Assembly: GCA_035626475.1 (NCBI GenBank)
Contig: DASPNP010000026.1
Location: 1-64,000, forward strand
Length of the DNA: 64,000 nt
Direction of reading: 5' to 3'
Origin: DASPKT01 sp035626475
GTDB lineage: Bacteria > Pseudomonadota > Alphaproteobacteria > Azospirillales > Azospirillaceae
Shown: in pieces, positions 8,084-16,551 of the stretch
How the letters are laid out: each line of letters begins with the position of its first letter
How positions within the stretch are numbered: position 1 is the first letter of the stretch
Position numbers and translations under genes: made by a program
The notes under the pieces: model-generated
The model's input: only the letters and a program-made list of their open reading frames with translations
What the model was told of the DNA's origin: nothing
Databases searched by the model: none

Positions 8084-9501
8084 AGCCCACATCCCACTCC
8101 TTCCCCGAGAATGCCCGTGCCGCGCTGGCCGACCCGCAGCTGCGCGCGGCGCTGGACAAGTTCCGCGTCGGCTTCCCCGCCCGCCGCGCCGCCGCCGTGC
8201 AGGCCCTGCCGGAGTTCGAGCGGCTGCGCGACGAGGCCAAGGATCTCAAGGACCATGTCCTGACCCATCTCGATCTCTATCTGGAGCGTTACGAGGCGCG
8301 GGTGAAGGAGTCGGGCGGCCATGTGCACTGGGCCCGCACGCCGGCGGAGGCGCGGGAGATCGTCGCCCGCCTCTGCCATGAGGCCGGGGCCCGCACCGTC
8401 GCCAAGGGCAAGTCCATGGTGTCGGAGGAGGTCGGCCTCAACGCCGCGCTGGAGGCGGCGGGGATGGAGGTGGTGGAGACCGACCTCGGCGAATACATCA
8501 TCCAGCTGCGCAAGGAGCCGCCCAGCCACATCATCGCTCCGGCCCTGCACCTCTCGAAGGAGCAGGTGGCGGAGGAGTTCCGCGCGGCGCACACCGACCT
8601 GCCCGCCGACCGGCCGTTGGACCAAGCGGGCGACCTGATCGCCGAGGCGCGGCAGGTGCTGCGGGCGAAGTTCCTTGCCGCGGATGTCGGCATCACCGGC
8701 GCCAACTTCCTGGTGGCGGAGACCGGCAGCTCCATCATCGTCACCAACGAGGGCAATGGCGACCTCAGCCAGTGCCTGCCCCGGGTCCATATCGTGCTGA
8801 CCGGCATCGAGAAAATGGTGCCGACGCTGGAGGATGCCGGGCTGCTGCTGCGGCTGCTGGCCCGCTCCGCCACCGGGCAGGAGGCTTCGGCCTACACGAC
8901 GCTGTCCACCGGGCCGAAGCGCGCGGGGGATCCTGATGGCCCGGAGCAGTATCACGTCGTGCTGCTGGACAATGGCCGCTCGGCGCTCCTCGGGACCGAG
9001 TTCCAGGACGTGCTGCGCTGCATCCGCTGCGGCGCCTGCATGAACCATTGCCCGGTCTACGGCGCCGTCGGCGGCCATGCCTATGGCTGGGTCTATCCCG
9101 GCCCGATCGGGGCGGTGCTGGACCCGGCGCTGCTGGGCATCAAGGAGGCCCGGCACCTGCCCAACGCCTCCACCTTCTGCGGCCGGTGCGAGAGCGTCTG
9201 CCCGGTCAAGATCCCGCTGCCCGCCATGATGCGCCATTGGCGGGAGAAGGAGTTCGAGGGCAGGATCGGACCGGCCGGCTTCCGGCGCGGGCTCGGCCTC
9301 TGGGCCTTCTTCGCCCGGCGTCCCTGGCTCTACCGGCTGGCGACGCGGATCGGCATGGGAGCGCTGAAGCTCTGGTCGCGGGGCCAAGGCCGCTTCCGCA
9401 GCCTGCCACTGGCCGGGGGCTGGACCGATGCCCGCGACTTCCCGGCGCCGCAGGGCGATACCTTTCAGGCGCGCTTCCGGAAGGAGCGCCGCCATGGCTG
9501 A
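8080..9501 (+). CDS. lutB: Iron-sulfur protein LutB/LldF
   Basis: A 473-residue subunit of the lactate-oxidising LutABC complex. The N-terminal two thirds is a LUD-type domain (VAKGKSMVSEEVGLN; ITGANFLVAETGSSIIVTNEGN). Two 4Fe-4S ferredoxin motifs follow at about residues 313-325 (CIRCGACMNHCPVY) and 366-375 (CGRCESVCPVKIP). The C-terminal stretch is the usual helical tail of LutB. The gene starts inside the lutA stop (ATGA) and ends 8 bp inside lutC, so translation of all three is likely coupled. Confidence 0.95.
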   Translation: MKPTSHSFPENARAALADPQLRAALDKFRVGFPARRAAAVQALPEFERLRDEAKDLKDHVLTHLDLYLERYEARVKESGGHVHWARTPAEAREIVARLCHEAGARTVAKGKSMVSEEVGLNAALEAAGMEVVETDLGEYIIQLRKEPPSHIIAPALHLSKEQVAEEFRAAHTDLPADRPLDQAGDLIAEARQVLRAKFLAADVGITGANFLVAETGSSIIVTNEGNGDLSQCLPRVHIVLTGIEKMVPTLEDAGLLLRLLARSATGQEASAYTTLSTGPKRAGDPDGPEQYHVVLLDNGRSALLGTEFQDVLRCIRCGACMNHCPVYGAVGGHAYGWVYPGPIGAVLDPALLGIKEARHLPNASTFCGRCESVCPVKIPLPAMMRHWREKEFEGRIGPAGFRRGLGLWAFFARRPWLYRLATRIGMGALKLWSRGQGRFRSLPLAGGWTDARDFPAPQGDTFQARFRKERRHG

Positions 9502-10168
9502 GGATGCCCGCAGCGCCATTCTGGGCGGCCTGCGCAAGGCGCTCGACACCGGGGCGGGACGCGCCGAGGCGGTCGACCGAAGGCTGGCGGAGCGGCCGCG
9601 CGGCACCGTGCCGTCGCGCGGGCTGGTGCCGGCCTGGCGCCGCGCCGACCTCTTTGCCGAGATGGCGCAGGGCGTGGGTGCGACGGTGGAACGGGTGGGC
9701 GCGGCGTCCCGCGTGCCGCACGCCATCGCCGACTATCTGGCCGCCCACAACCTGCCGGCCCGGCTGCGGCTGGCGCCCGACCCGGAGCTGCTTTCCCTGC
9801 CCTGGGACCGGCGGCCGACGCTGGAGGTGACGGCGGGCCGGGCGGAGCCGGACGACATCGTCTCGGTGACCCCCGCCCTGGCCGGCATCGCCGAGACGGG
9901 CACGCTGCTCGCCGCCAGCGGGCCGGGGCACCCGACCACGCTGAACTTCCTGCCCGCAATCCACATCGTCGTGCTGCACGCCGACCGGGTGGTGGGCACC
10001 TACGAGGAGGCGTGGGAGCGGCTGCGCGAGGCCGGCGCCATGCCGCGCACGGCGAACCTCATCACCGGCCCGTCGCGCACCGGCGACATCGAGCAGACCA
10101 TCTTCCTGCATGCCCACGGCCCCGGGCGGCTGCACATCGTCCTGGTGGACGGGACCGCCCATGGCTAG
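9494..10168 (+). CDS. lutC: LUD domain protein LutC/LldG
   Basis: A 224-residue LutC subunit. It begins MAEDARSAILGGLRKAL and carries the LUD fold in its second half, with GIAETGTLLAASGPGHPTTLNFLP and a C-terminal TGPSRTGDIEQTIFLHAHGP segment, both diagnostic. ATG 9494 is preferred because it lies just inside the end of lutB and matches the family start; an in-frame ATG at 9428 would give an unneeded extension. LutC works with LutA and LutB in lactate oxidation. The stop lies 8 bp inside the following Smr gene. Confidence 0.94.
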   Translation: MAEDARSAILGGLRKALDTGAGRAEAVDRRLAERPRGTVPSRGLVPAWRRADLFAEMAQGVGATVERVGAASRVPHAIADYLAAHNLPARLRLAPDPELLSLPWDRRPTLEVTAGRAEPDDIVSVTPALAGIAETGTLLAASGPGHPTTLNFLPAIHIVVLHADRVVGTYEEAWERLREAGAMPRTANLITGPSRTGDIEQTIFLHAHGPGRLHIVLVDGTAHG

Positions 10169-10784
10169 AGGCCGCCGGCCCCCGACCGAGGAGGAGGTGC
10201 GGCTCTGGCGTGAGGTGATGCGGGACGCGGCCCCGCTGGCCCGCGCCCGCCGCAAGGGCGCGCTGAAGCCCGAGCCGCCGCCCGCCCCGCCGCCGGCGCC
10301 CGCTCCCGTTTTGGCGGCGCCGCCCCCGCCTTCCTATCCGCCGCCGCTGCCCAAGCCCGTGCGTCCCGCACCCCTGCCGCCGCTGATACCCGGCGAGCGG
10401 GCCGGGCTGGACCGCCGCACCGACGAGCGTCTCAGGCGCGGCAAGCTGGAGATCGACGGCCGAATCGACCTGCACGGCATGACCCAGTCCGAGGCGCACG
10501 ACGCGCTGCTGGCCTTCGTCGCCCGCGCCCACCGCGAGGGGCGGCGCAATCTTCTGGTCATCACCGGAAAGGGCGCTCCGACCTATGGTGGGGCGGATGC
10601 CCATCGGGACAGGTGGGGCGAGGGCGGCTTGACGGCAGGGCGCGGGGTGCTTAGAAGCGCCGTCCCGCGCTGGCTGGCGGAGGCGCCGATGCGCCCGCTG
10701 GTCCTCGCCATCCGCCAGGCGCAGCAGCACCATGGCGGCGGCGGCGCGTTCTACGTCCTGCTGAAGCGGAAGCGCGCGTCATGA
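10161..10784 (+). CDS. Smr/MutS2-type domain protein
   Basis: A 207-residue protein with a basic, proline-rich N-terminal half (low complexity at about residues 35-75) and a C-terminal Smr domain containing IDLHGMTQSEAHDALL and LLVITGKG. Smr domains nick or bind branched nucleic acid, or act as endoribonucleases in some proteins; the role of stand-alone alphaproteobacterial members is not settled. It overlaps lutC by 8 bp and the following Hsp70 gene by 4 bp (ATGA). The linkage to lutABC is physical; I see no metabolic reason for it. Confidence 0.9.
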   Translation: MARGRRPPTEEEVRLWREVMRDAAPLARARRKGALKPEPPPAPPPAPAPVLAAPPPPSYPPPLPKPVRPAPLPPLIPGERAGLDRRTDERLRRGKLEIDGRIDLHGMTQSEAHDALLAFVARAHREGRRNLLVITGKGAPTYGGADAHRDRWGEGGLTAGRGVLRSAVPRWLAEAPMRPLVLAIRQAQQHHGGGGAFYVLLKRKRAS

Positions 10785-12043
10785 GCTATTGCGGCCTGGA
10801 TTTCGGCACCTCGAACTCGACCATCGGGGTGATGCGCGGCAACCGGCTGCAGCTGGCGCCGCTGGAGGGCGGCGAGCCGACCCTGCCCAGCGCCATCTTC
10901 TTCGACTTCGAGGAGCAGGCCCGGCCCCGCTTCGGCCGCGCCGCCATGGCGGCCTATGCCGGCGGGGCCGAGGGGCGCCTGATGCGCTCGCTGAAATCGG
11001 TCCTGGGCACCGGCCTCATCGACGAGGAGACGATGCTGCAGACCCGCCGCATCGGCTTCCGCGAGGTCATCGGGCTGGTGGTACGGCACCTTAAGGCGCT
11101 TGCCGAGGAGGCCGCCGGCCAGCCGCTCGACGCCGTGGTGCATGGCCGCCCGGTGCGCTTCGTCGACGGCGACGAGGCCGCTGACCGCCGCGCCCAGGAC
11201 GCTCTGGAGGCCATCGCCCGCGACTGCGGCTTCCGCCACGTCTCCTTCCAGTACGAGCCCATCGCCGCGGCCCTGGCCTACGAGGCCGAGGTGGTGCGCG
11301 AGGAGGTGGCGCTGATCGCCGACATCGGCGGCGGCACCTCGGACTTCTCCATCGTGCGCCTGTCGCCCGAGCGCGCCCGGCGGACCGAGCGCGCGGACGA
11401 CATCCTGGCGAACGACGGCGCGCGCATCGGCGGCACCGACTTCGACCGGCTGCTGAGCCTGGAGGCGGTGATGCCGCATCTGGGCTACCGGTCGGGGCTG
11501 AAGGAGAAGGGCCTGCTGACGCCGAACCACTGGTATGTCGACCTCGCCACCTGGTCCAAGATCAACTTCCTCTACGCCCCCGGCGTGCTGGCCGAGGTGC
11601 GGCGGCTCATCCCCAAGGCGGCGCACCCTGATCTGCTGCGGCGGCTGGCCGAGGTGCTGGAGCATCATCTCGGCCATTGGCTGGCGATGCAGGTGGAGCG
11701 CGCCAAGATCGACCTGTCGGGCGAGCGCTCGGTCGACATCGATCTCTCCCGCATCGAACCGGGTCTGGAGGCGCCGGCCACGTGGCGCGGGCTGGGCGAG
11801 GCGGTGGCGGAGCCGGTGGAGCGGCTGGGCGGGCTGGTGCGCGAGTGCCTGGCCCAGGCGCGGCTGCGTCCCGACCAGGTGGACGCGGTGTTCCTGACCG
11901 GCGGCTCCACCCTGCTGCCGGCGGTGCGCGGGGCGATCCTGGCGGAGGTGCCCGGCGCCCGGGTGGTGGAGGGCGACAAGTTCGGCGCCGTCGGCCTGGG
12001 CCTCGCCATCGAGGCCAGCAGGCGCTTCGGCGCGGCGGCCTGA
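10781..12043 (+). CDS. Hsp70-family protein, YegD-like
   Basis: A 420-residue actin-fold ATPase related to DnaK but close in size to YegD. The nucleotide site is complete: phosphate-1 loop DFGTSNSTIGV near residue 6, phosphate-2 ADIGGGTSDFSIVRL near 184, and the adenosine motif FLTGGSTLLPAVR near 370. It lacks the long beta-sandwich and lid that DnaK uses to hold substrates, so it is probably not a general chaperone. It starts in the ATGA overlap with the Smr gene and is followed 16 bp later by an XRE regulator. Confidence 0.92.
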   Translation: MSYCGLDFGTSNSTIGVMRGNRLQLAPLEGGEPTLPSAIFFDFEEQARPRFGRAAMAAYAGGAEGRLMRSLKSVLGTGLIDEETMLQTRRIGFREVIGLVVRHLKALAEEAAGQPLDAVVHGRPVRFVDGDEAADRRAQDALEAIARDCGFRHVSFQYEPIAAALAYEAEVVREEVALIADIGGGTSDFSIVRLSPERARRTERADDILANDGARIGGTDFDRLLSLEAVMPHLGYRSGLKEKGLLTPNHWYVDLATWSKINFLYAPGVLAEVRRLIPKAAHPDLLRRLAEVLEHHLGHWLAMQVERAKIDLSGERSVDIDLSRIEPGLEAPATWRGLGEAVAEPVERLGGLVRECLAQARLRPDQVDAVFLTGGSTLLPAVRGAILAEVPGARVVEGDKFGAVGLGLAIEASRRFGAAA

Positions 12044-12059
12044 GGGAGGGGCGGCGGGC

Positions 12060-12413
12060 ATGACCCCCTTCGGCCAGCGTGTGCGCGAGCTGCGGGAGGC
12101 GCGGGGCATCCCGCTGAAGCGCATGGCGCAGGAGCTGGAGATCAGCTCCGCCTACCTCTCGGCCCTGGAGCATGGCCACAAGGGCCTGCCCTCGCCCATG
12201 CTGGTCCGCCAGATCTGCACCTTCTTCGGCCTGATCTGGGACGACGCCGAGGAGATGGAGCGCCTCGCGGCCTTGTCCGACCCGCGGGTGGAGGTCGACA
12301 CCTCCGGCCTGCATCCCAAGGCCACGCTGGCCGCCAATCTGCTGGCCCGCAAGGTCGGCGGCATGACCGAGGACGAGCTGGACCGGCTGGTGGAGCTGCT
12401 GAAGCGCAGCTAG
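12060..12413 (+). CDS. XRE-family helix-turn-helix regulator
   Basis: A 117-residue protein with an N-terminal cro/CI-type helix-turn-helix (RVRELREARGIPLKRMAQEL, then ISSAYLSALEHGHKGLPSP) and a short C-terminal helical part (MTEDELDRLVELLKRS). A strong Shine-Dalgarno (GGGAGGGG) precedes the ATG. It lies 16 bp after the Hsp70-like gene, so it probably shares the transcript. Its targets are unknown; control of the upstream operon is possible but not shown. Confidence 0.88.
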   Translation: MTPFGQRVRELREARGIPLKRMAQELEISSAYLSALEHGHKGLPSPMLVRQICTFFGLIWDDAEEMERLAALSDPRVEVDTSGLHPKATLAANLLARKVGGMTEDELDRLVELLKRS

Positions 12414-12490
12414 GCGGCACTTTCCTCTCCCCAACCCCGTACCCAGTTCCCTATGATGCGTCCCCGGATTTCGCCTGACGGAGAGCGACC

Positions 12491-12919
12491 ATGCCGTCCC
12501 GCCTTGAGCAGCTGTGCATCGAGAAGGGCCTGAAGATGACGGAGCAGCGGCGGATCATCAGCCGCGTGCTCTCCGATTCGACCGACCATCCCGACGTGGA
12601 GCAGGTCTACCGCCGGGCGGTCGAGCTCGACCCGCACATCTCCATCGCCACGGTCTACCGGACCATGCGCCTGTTCGAGGAGGCGAACGTCATCGAGCGG
12701 CTCGACTTCGGCGACGGCCGCGCCCGGTACGAGGAGAACCGCGACGACCACCACCACCATCTGATCGACGTGCAGACCGGCAAGGTGGTGGAGTTCCAGT
12801 CCGAGGAGCTGGAGCGCATCAAGGAGAAGATCGCGGCCGAGCTGGGCTACAAGCTCATCGGCCACCGTCTCGAGCTGTACGGCGTGCCGGTGAAGGGCGC
12901 CGGGAAGGATTCGGAGTAA
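12491..12919 (+). CDS. fur: Fur-family metalloregulator (Fur/Mur-like)
   Basis: A 142-residue ferric-uptake-regulator-type protein. The winged helix is at about residues 15-72 (ISIATVYRTMRLFEEANVIERL). The metal-binding region has DDHHHHLI at residues 85-92, GKVVEFQSEEL, and His125. The CXXC zinc-structural motifs found in gammaproteobacterial Fur are absent, as is usual in alphaproteobacterial Fur/Mur proteins. I cannot tell whether it senses iron or manganese from sequence alone. A 77-bp gap to the XRE gene could hold its own promoter. The next small gene starts 4 bp after its stop. Confidence 0.9.
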   Translation: MPSRLEQLCIEKGLKMTEQRRIISRVLSDSTDHPDVEQVYRRAVELDPHISIATVYRTMRLFEEANVIERLDFGDGRARYEENRDDHHHHLIDVQTGKVVEFQSEELERIKEKIAAELGYKLIGHRLELYGVPVKGAGKDSE

Positions 12920-12923
12920 GGAA

Positions 12924-13127
12924 GTGGCCTGCCTCGACCGCGATGACGGCGACTGCTGCCGGCCGGCGGTCGTCCGCGCCTACCGCGAGATGCGCGACCG
13001 CGGCCAGCCTGACCGCTTCGCCTACGAGGCGGCCATGACCGTCTATCGCTGGCACCATCCCGAGACGCCCGCGCCGGCCGCCGACGCCATCGTCAGCGGC
13101 TGGGTCCAGGACGGGCCGGTGCACTGA
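12924..13127 (+). CDS. Small conserved-looking protein, function unknown
   Basis: A 67-residue product with a GTG start four bases after the fur stop and AAGGAAG just upstream. It has an N-terminal Cys-rich patch (CLDRDDGDCC) and a helical segment ending MTVYRWHHPE. The position and ribosome-binding site support translation with fur. I do not recognise a named family. The convergent neighbour begins 18 bp beyond the stop. Confidence 0.6.
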   Translation: MACLDRDDGDCCRPAVVRAYREMRDRGQPDRFAYEAAMTVYRWHHPETPAPAADAIVSGWVQDGPVH

Positions 13128-13145
13128 CCGGCCCATGGCTTGCGG

Positions 13146-13904
13146 TCACGGCGGACTGGTGTCCTTGCCGAGCGCGGCGATCGCCTTGTCCAGCGTGCTG
13201 ATCACGCCGCCGCCGACCGCGTGCGAGCACATGATGCGCCCCGGCTCCTGCGCCGGCAGGTCGGGGAAATGCAGCACCCGCAACCGGCCGGGCTCCAGCC
13301 GGGTCGCCGCCATCATCTCCGCCAGCTGCCGGTCGTCGCGCAGGTCGCCCAGCGCATAGTCCACCCGGCCGGCGGCGACCAGCTGCAGCAGATCCTCGGG
13401 CGTTCCGCGGAAGGCCTGGGTGGGGGTGCCGGCCTGGGCGATCATCCGGTCAATGGCCTCGCCATGCGAGGCGCCCAGCATCTGCCCCAGCACCAGCGCC
13501 CGGTCGGCCAGCAGCGCCGCGAAGCTGGCGGGCGGGGTCTTCCAGGGCGGATCGCTCCGGGTGATCACGGCGACGCGGCGGGGCGCGAAGATCGGCTCGG
13601 TGAACAGGAAGCGCGCCGCCCGCTCCGGCGTCCTGATGGCGTTGACGGTGCAGGCCGGCCTCGTCTCCAACTCGGCGACGATGCGGGCGCGGGGCACCGG
13701 GCCGTTCCAGACGAGATCGATGCCGGCGCGGCCGGCGATGGCCCGCACCCGCTCGGCCACCACGCCGCCGACCTCGCCAGTATCGGGCTTGCGCAGGATC
13801 GCCGGCGCCATGTCGGGGAAGAGGATCTCCAGCTCCGCCGCGCGGGCGTGCCCGCCCGGGAGGCAGGCGGCGGCGAGGAGCAGGGCGGATAGGCGCATGG
13901 TCAT
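13146..13904 (-). CDS. Periplasmic substrate-binding protein, family 3-like (orphan)
   Basis: A 252-residue protein with a signal peptide (MRLSALLLAAACLPGGHARA, cleavage near residue 22) followed by an SBP_bac_3-like fold: LEILFPDMAPAIL, a GGVVAERVRAIAGRAGIDLVW helix-strand unit and ACTVNAIRTPERAARFLFTEP. Such proteins bind amino acids or similar solutes for ABC uptake, or act as sensor inputs. No permease or ATPase gene is nearby, so it is an orphan and transport is only inferred. It converges on the fur unit. Confidence 0.78.
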   Translation of the reverse strand: MTMRLSALLLAAACLPGGHARAAELEILFPDMAPAILRKPDTGEVGGVVAERVRAIAGRAGIDLVWNGPVPRARIVAELETRPACTVNAIRTPERAARFLFTEPIFAPRRVAVITRSDPPWKTPPASFAALLADRALVLGQMLGASHGEAIDRMIAQAGTPTQAFRGTPEDLLQLVAAGRVDYALGDLRDDRQLAEMMAATRLEPGRLRVLHFPDLPAQEPGRIMCSHAVGGGVISTLDKAIAALGKDTSPP

Positions 13905-14011
13905 CCGGCGGAAACATCCTTGGCCGCCACCGGGGCGGGGGCATGGCCGGCAAGAGATCGTCCGCCGGCGGGGCCGCCGTCAAGGCCTGAGCGCCGCCCC
14001 GGCCCGTACCC

Positions 14012-14404
14012 TCACCCCAGCGCCATCACCGCGCCGGCGAAGGTGCCCACCAGCAGGGCGACCGTGGTGAAGGCGGAGATGGCGAAACCGGCGCTGCGGG
14101 CGTCCGGCGCCTTGTAGTAGCCGACGGCGTAGAGCACCCGGCCCACGCTCCACAGGCCGCCCAGGATGGCGGCCGGCAAATCGCCCCAGGCGATGGCGAA
14201 GAGCCAGAGCGCCGGCAGGAACGCCACCAGCTGCTCCACCGTGTTGGCCTGCACCCGCATGACCCGCAGGAAGTCGGGCGGGCCGTCCATGGCGGGGGCG
14301 GGGACGCCGAACTGGCCCCGGGCGCGGCCGACCCGCAGGATCGTCCAGATATAGACCGCCAGCGCCGCCACCGTGGCGATCGCCGTCCAGGGAAAACCCG
14401 CCAT
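14012..14404 (-). CDS. MAPEG-family membrane protein
   Basis: A 130-residue protein with four hydrophobic segments. The RVGRARGQFGVPAP loop and the RVMRVQANTVEQLVAFLPALW segment match the MAPEG family (membrane-associated proteins in eicosanoid and glutathione metabolism). VGRVLYAVGYYKAPDARSAGF is the conserved loop before the last helix. Bacterial members may have glutathione transferase or peroxidase activity, but this is not shown here. It is followed by 16 bp and then the zinc peptidase gene upstream on the same strand. Confidence 0.87.
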   Translation of the reverse strand: MAGFPWTAIATVAALAVYIWTILRVGRARGQFGVPAPAMDGPPDFLRVMRVQANTVEQLVAFLPALWLFAIAWGDLPAAILGGLWSVGRVLYAVGYYKAPDARSAGFAISAFTTVALLVGTFAGAVMALG

Positions 14405-14420
14405 CGCTACACCTTGCCTG

Positions 14421-14834
14421 TCAGTCCGCGTTCCCGTCGGCCGCCGCCTCGATGGCCTCCATGTCGTCGTCGGAGAAGCCGAAATGGTGGCCGATCTCGT
14501 GGATCATGACGTGGCGGACGAGATGCGCCAAATCCTCGCCCGTCTCGCACCAATAGTCCAGCAGCGGCCGGCGGTAGAGGAAGATCATGTCGGGGCCGCG
14601 CGGCAGGTCGCCCACCCCCTGCAGCGGCAGCGCCACGCCCCGGTACAGGCCCAGCAGGTCGAAGGGGCTCTCCAGCTCCATCTCGGCCTCGGTCTCCTCG
14701 TCCGGGAACTCCTCGACCCGCACCACGACGTTGCAGACATGGCGGCGCAGCACGTCGGGGATGGTCTCCAGACCCGATTCCGCCAATGCTTCGATCTCGG
14801 CCAGACTGGGCGGCGTGGTGAAGCTGCGGCTCAT
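14421..14834 (-). CDS. Minimal zincin-type metallopeptidase family protein
   Basis: A 137-residue protein with the zinc motif HEIGHHFGFSDDDM near the C-terminus, which fits the small metallopeptidase family PF06262 (HExxHxxGFSDE-like). RGPDMIFLYRRPLLDYWCETGEDL is the family core, followed by the helix that carries the catalytic motif. No natural substrate is known for the family. ATG 14834 gives the family start; a longer frame upstream is not needed. It is divergent from phhB across 76 bp. Confidence 0.88.
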   Translation of the reverse strand: MSRSFTTPPSLAEIEALAESGLETIPDVLRRHVCNVVVRVEEFPDEETEAEMELESPFDLLGLYRGVALPLQGVGDLPRGPDMIFLYRRPLLDYWCETGEDLAHLVRHVMIHEIGHHFGFSDDDMEAIEAAADGNAD

Positions 14835-14910
14835 GATCCCTCCCGAGGGGCTTGACGCGGCGGCGCCCCCGCGCCACCACATCCGCCAACCTTAGGGAGG
14901 AGAGACCGAA

Positions 14911-15201
14911 ATGGCGAGCAGGCTGACGGACGAGGCGCGCGCGCAGGCGCTGGCGGGGCTGAAGGGCTGGACCGTGACGGAGGGGCGCGACGCCATCCGC
15001 AAGGAGTTCCGCTTCAAGGACTTCAACGAGGCCTTCGGCTTCATGACCCGCGTGGCGCTGCTGGCCGAGAAGATGGACCACCATCCCGAGTGGTTCAACG
15101 TCTACAACCGCGTCGACGTGACGCTGAGCACCCACGACGCCAACGGCCTGACCGAGCTGGACGTGCGCATGGCGACCTTCATGGACGGCATCGCGGGGTA
15201 G
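14911..15201 (+). CDS. phhB: 4a-hydroxytetrahydrobiopterin dehydratase (PCD/DCoH)
   Basis: A 96-residue pterin-4a-carbinolamine dehydratase. The enzyme dehydrates 4a-hydroxytetrahydrobiopterin so that the cofactor of aromatic amino-acid hydroxylases can be recycled. The active-site histidine block is MDHHPEWFNVYNRVDV, and the later THDANGLTELD stretch is also conserved. A Shine-Dalgarno (AGGGAGGAG) precedes the ATG. No phenylalanine hydroxylase gene is present here; in some bacteria the protein has other pterin roles. Confidence 0.93.
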   Translation: MASRLTDEARAQALAGLKGWTVTEGRDAIRKEFRFKDFNEAFGFMTRVALLAEKMDHHPEWFNVYNRVDVTLSTHDANGLTELDVRMATFMDGIAG

Positions 15202-15212
15202 GCCTCCTTCCC

Positions 15213-15295
15213 CGTAGGCCGCATGGAGGCGAAGCCGCAATGCGACGGCTCCAGCCGAGGCATGTCGCATTGCGCTGCGCTCCATGCGACCTACG
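15213..15295. repeat. Palindromic element, family B copy 2 (83 bp)
   Basis: The left arm begins CGTAGGCCGCATGGAGGCGA and ends AATGCGAC; the right arm from about 15264 (GTCGCATTGCGC...CTACG) mirrors it. It lies just after phhB and upstream of ccmC, so here it separates two genes read in the same direction. Confidence 0.85.
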
Positions 15296-15410
15296 AAGAC
15301 GCGTCGCCGGCTAACCCGTTCGTTGGGCGTATAGTTGACACAGCGCAAAACTACCGCGCCCGGGGTGCGCCCCGGTGCGATCCGCGCCGGTCCGTGCTAC
15401 ATAAACGGCC

Positions 15411-16136
15411 ATGCACCGCTTCGCCAACCCCGCGCGCTTCCTGCGCATCGCCAACGCCGTCCTGCCCTGGGCCGCGGCGCTGGCTCTCCTGTGCATGGCC
15501 TCCGGCCTCTACCTGGCGCTGGTGGCCTCGCCGCCGGACTACCAGCAGAAGGAGACCGTGCGGATCATGTACATCCATGTGCCCGCCGCGTGGATGAGCA
15601 TGTTCGTCTACGCCAACATGGCGATCGCCGCGGCCTGCGCGCTGGTGTGGAAGCACCCGCTGGCCGAGGTCTTCGCCAAGGCGGCGGCGCCGCTGGGCGC
15701 GGGCTTCACCGCCCTGTGCCTGATCACCGGCTCGCTCTGGGGCGCGCCGATGTGGGGCACCTGGTGGGTGTGGGACGCGCGGCTGACCAGCGTGCTGGTG
15801 CTGTTCTTCCTCTATCTCGGCTACATGGCCCTGGTGGAGGCGTTCGACGATCCGACGCGGGGCTCCAAGGCCGGCAGCATCCTGCTGCTGGTGGGCGTGG
15901 TGAACCTGCCGATCATCAAGTTCTCGGTGGATTGGTGGAACACGCTGCACCAGCCGGCCAGCGTGATCCGCATGGACGGCCCTACCATTGATCCCAGCAT
16001 GCTCTGGCCGCTGGCGATCATGGCGGTGGGCTTCATGGCCTATTTCGCCGCCGTGGTGATCGTGCGCATGCGGGCGGAACTGGCGCGCCGCAAGATCCAG
16101 GCCCTGCGCCTGAACCAGGCGGCGATGGCGGCGTGA
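15411..16136 (+). CDS. ccmC: Haem ABC transporter permease CcmC
   Basis: A 241-residue inner-membrane protein with six hydrophobic segments. It holds haem at the periplasmic face and loads it onto CcmE. The tryptophan-rich WWD signature GAPMWGTWWVWDARLTS is at about residues 108-124, and the flanking conserved histidines (YIHVPAAWMS; WWNTLHQPAS) that coordinate haem are present. The usual preceding genes ccmA and ccmB are absent; a family B repeat and a gene-free stretch with a TTGACA at 15335 lie upstream, so transcription may begin there. Confidence 0.95.
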   Translation: MHRFANPARFLRIANAVLPWAAALALLCMASGLYLALVASPPDYQQKETVRIMYIHVPAAWMSMFVYANMAIAAACALVWKHPLAEVFAKAAAPLGAGFTALCLITGSLWGAPMWGTWWVWDARLTSVLVLFFLYLGYMALVEAFDDPTRGSKAGSILLLVGVVNLPIIKFSVDWWNTLHQPASVIRMDGPTIDPSMLWPLAIMAVGFMAYFAAVVIVRMRAELARRKIQALRLNQAAMAA

Positions 16137-16281
16137 TCTCCCTGCAGTCATTGGGGAAATCAGCCGAAATTATGAGTGCGACCACGGGTCGCGCGGCTTG
16201 CGCGGGAACTTCCGGCGGGCCACTTCTCCGGCGGGGGGCGATGGGCTACCCTGCGGAAGACTGGATGGGTCGAGGCCCGGT

Positions 16282-16551
16282 ATGAGCGAATATTTTGCGA
16301 TGGGCGGTCACGCCGCCTATGTCTGGTCCTCCTACGCGGCGGCCCTGGCCGTGCTGGCCGGGATGCTGCTGCTGAGCCTGTCGGCGCTGCGCCGGTCCGA
16401 GCGCGAGCTGAAGACGCTGGAGGCGGTCACCGCCGCCCGCCGTCCCCGCCGCCGCAAGGCCGGGGACGGGGACGCGACCGCCGCGCTGACGGTGGCCGCC
16501 ATGGCCGCGACGGCCGGCGTTTCCTGCGACGCCGGCGGGGGGGACTGCTGA
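16282..16551 (+). CDS. ccmD: Haem exporter protein CcmD
   Basis: An 89-residue small membrane protein of the CcmABCD complex, which releases haem-loaded CcmE. It begins MSEYFAMGGHAAYVWSSYAA, the typical CcmD start, with one transmembrane helix (ALAVLAGMLLLSLSAL) and a basic cytoplasmic tail beginning RRSERELKTLE. The tail, rich in Arg then Ala, is longer than in most CcmD proteins (usually 45-70 residues). The stop overlaps the ccmE ATG by one base. A 145-bp gap separates it from ccmC. Confidence 0.88.
   Translation: MSEYFAMGGHAAYVWSSYAAALAVLAGMLLLSLSALRRSERELKTLEAVTAARRPRRRKAGDGDATAALTVAAMAATAGVSCDAGGGDC

Noticed and set aside
12414..12490. A Fur box in the promoter of the Fur-family gene
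   Set aside because: I found no sequence close to an accepted Fur or Mur box in this gap.
15335..15400. A sigma-70 promoter for ccmC starting at TTGACA 15335
   Set aside because: The hexamer is perfect but no reasonable -10 lies 16-18 bp downstream, so I list no feature.
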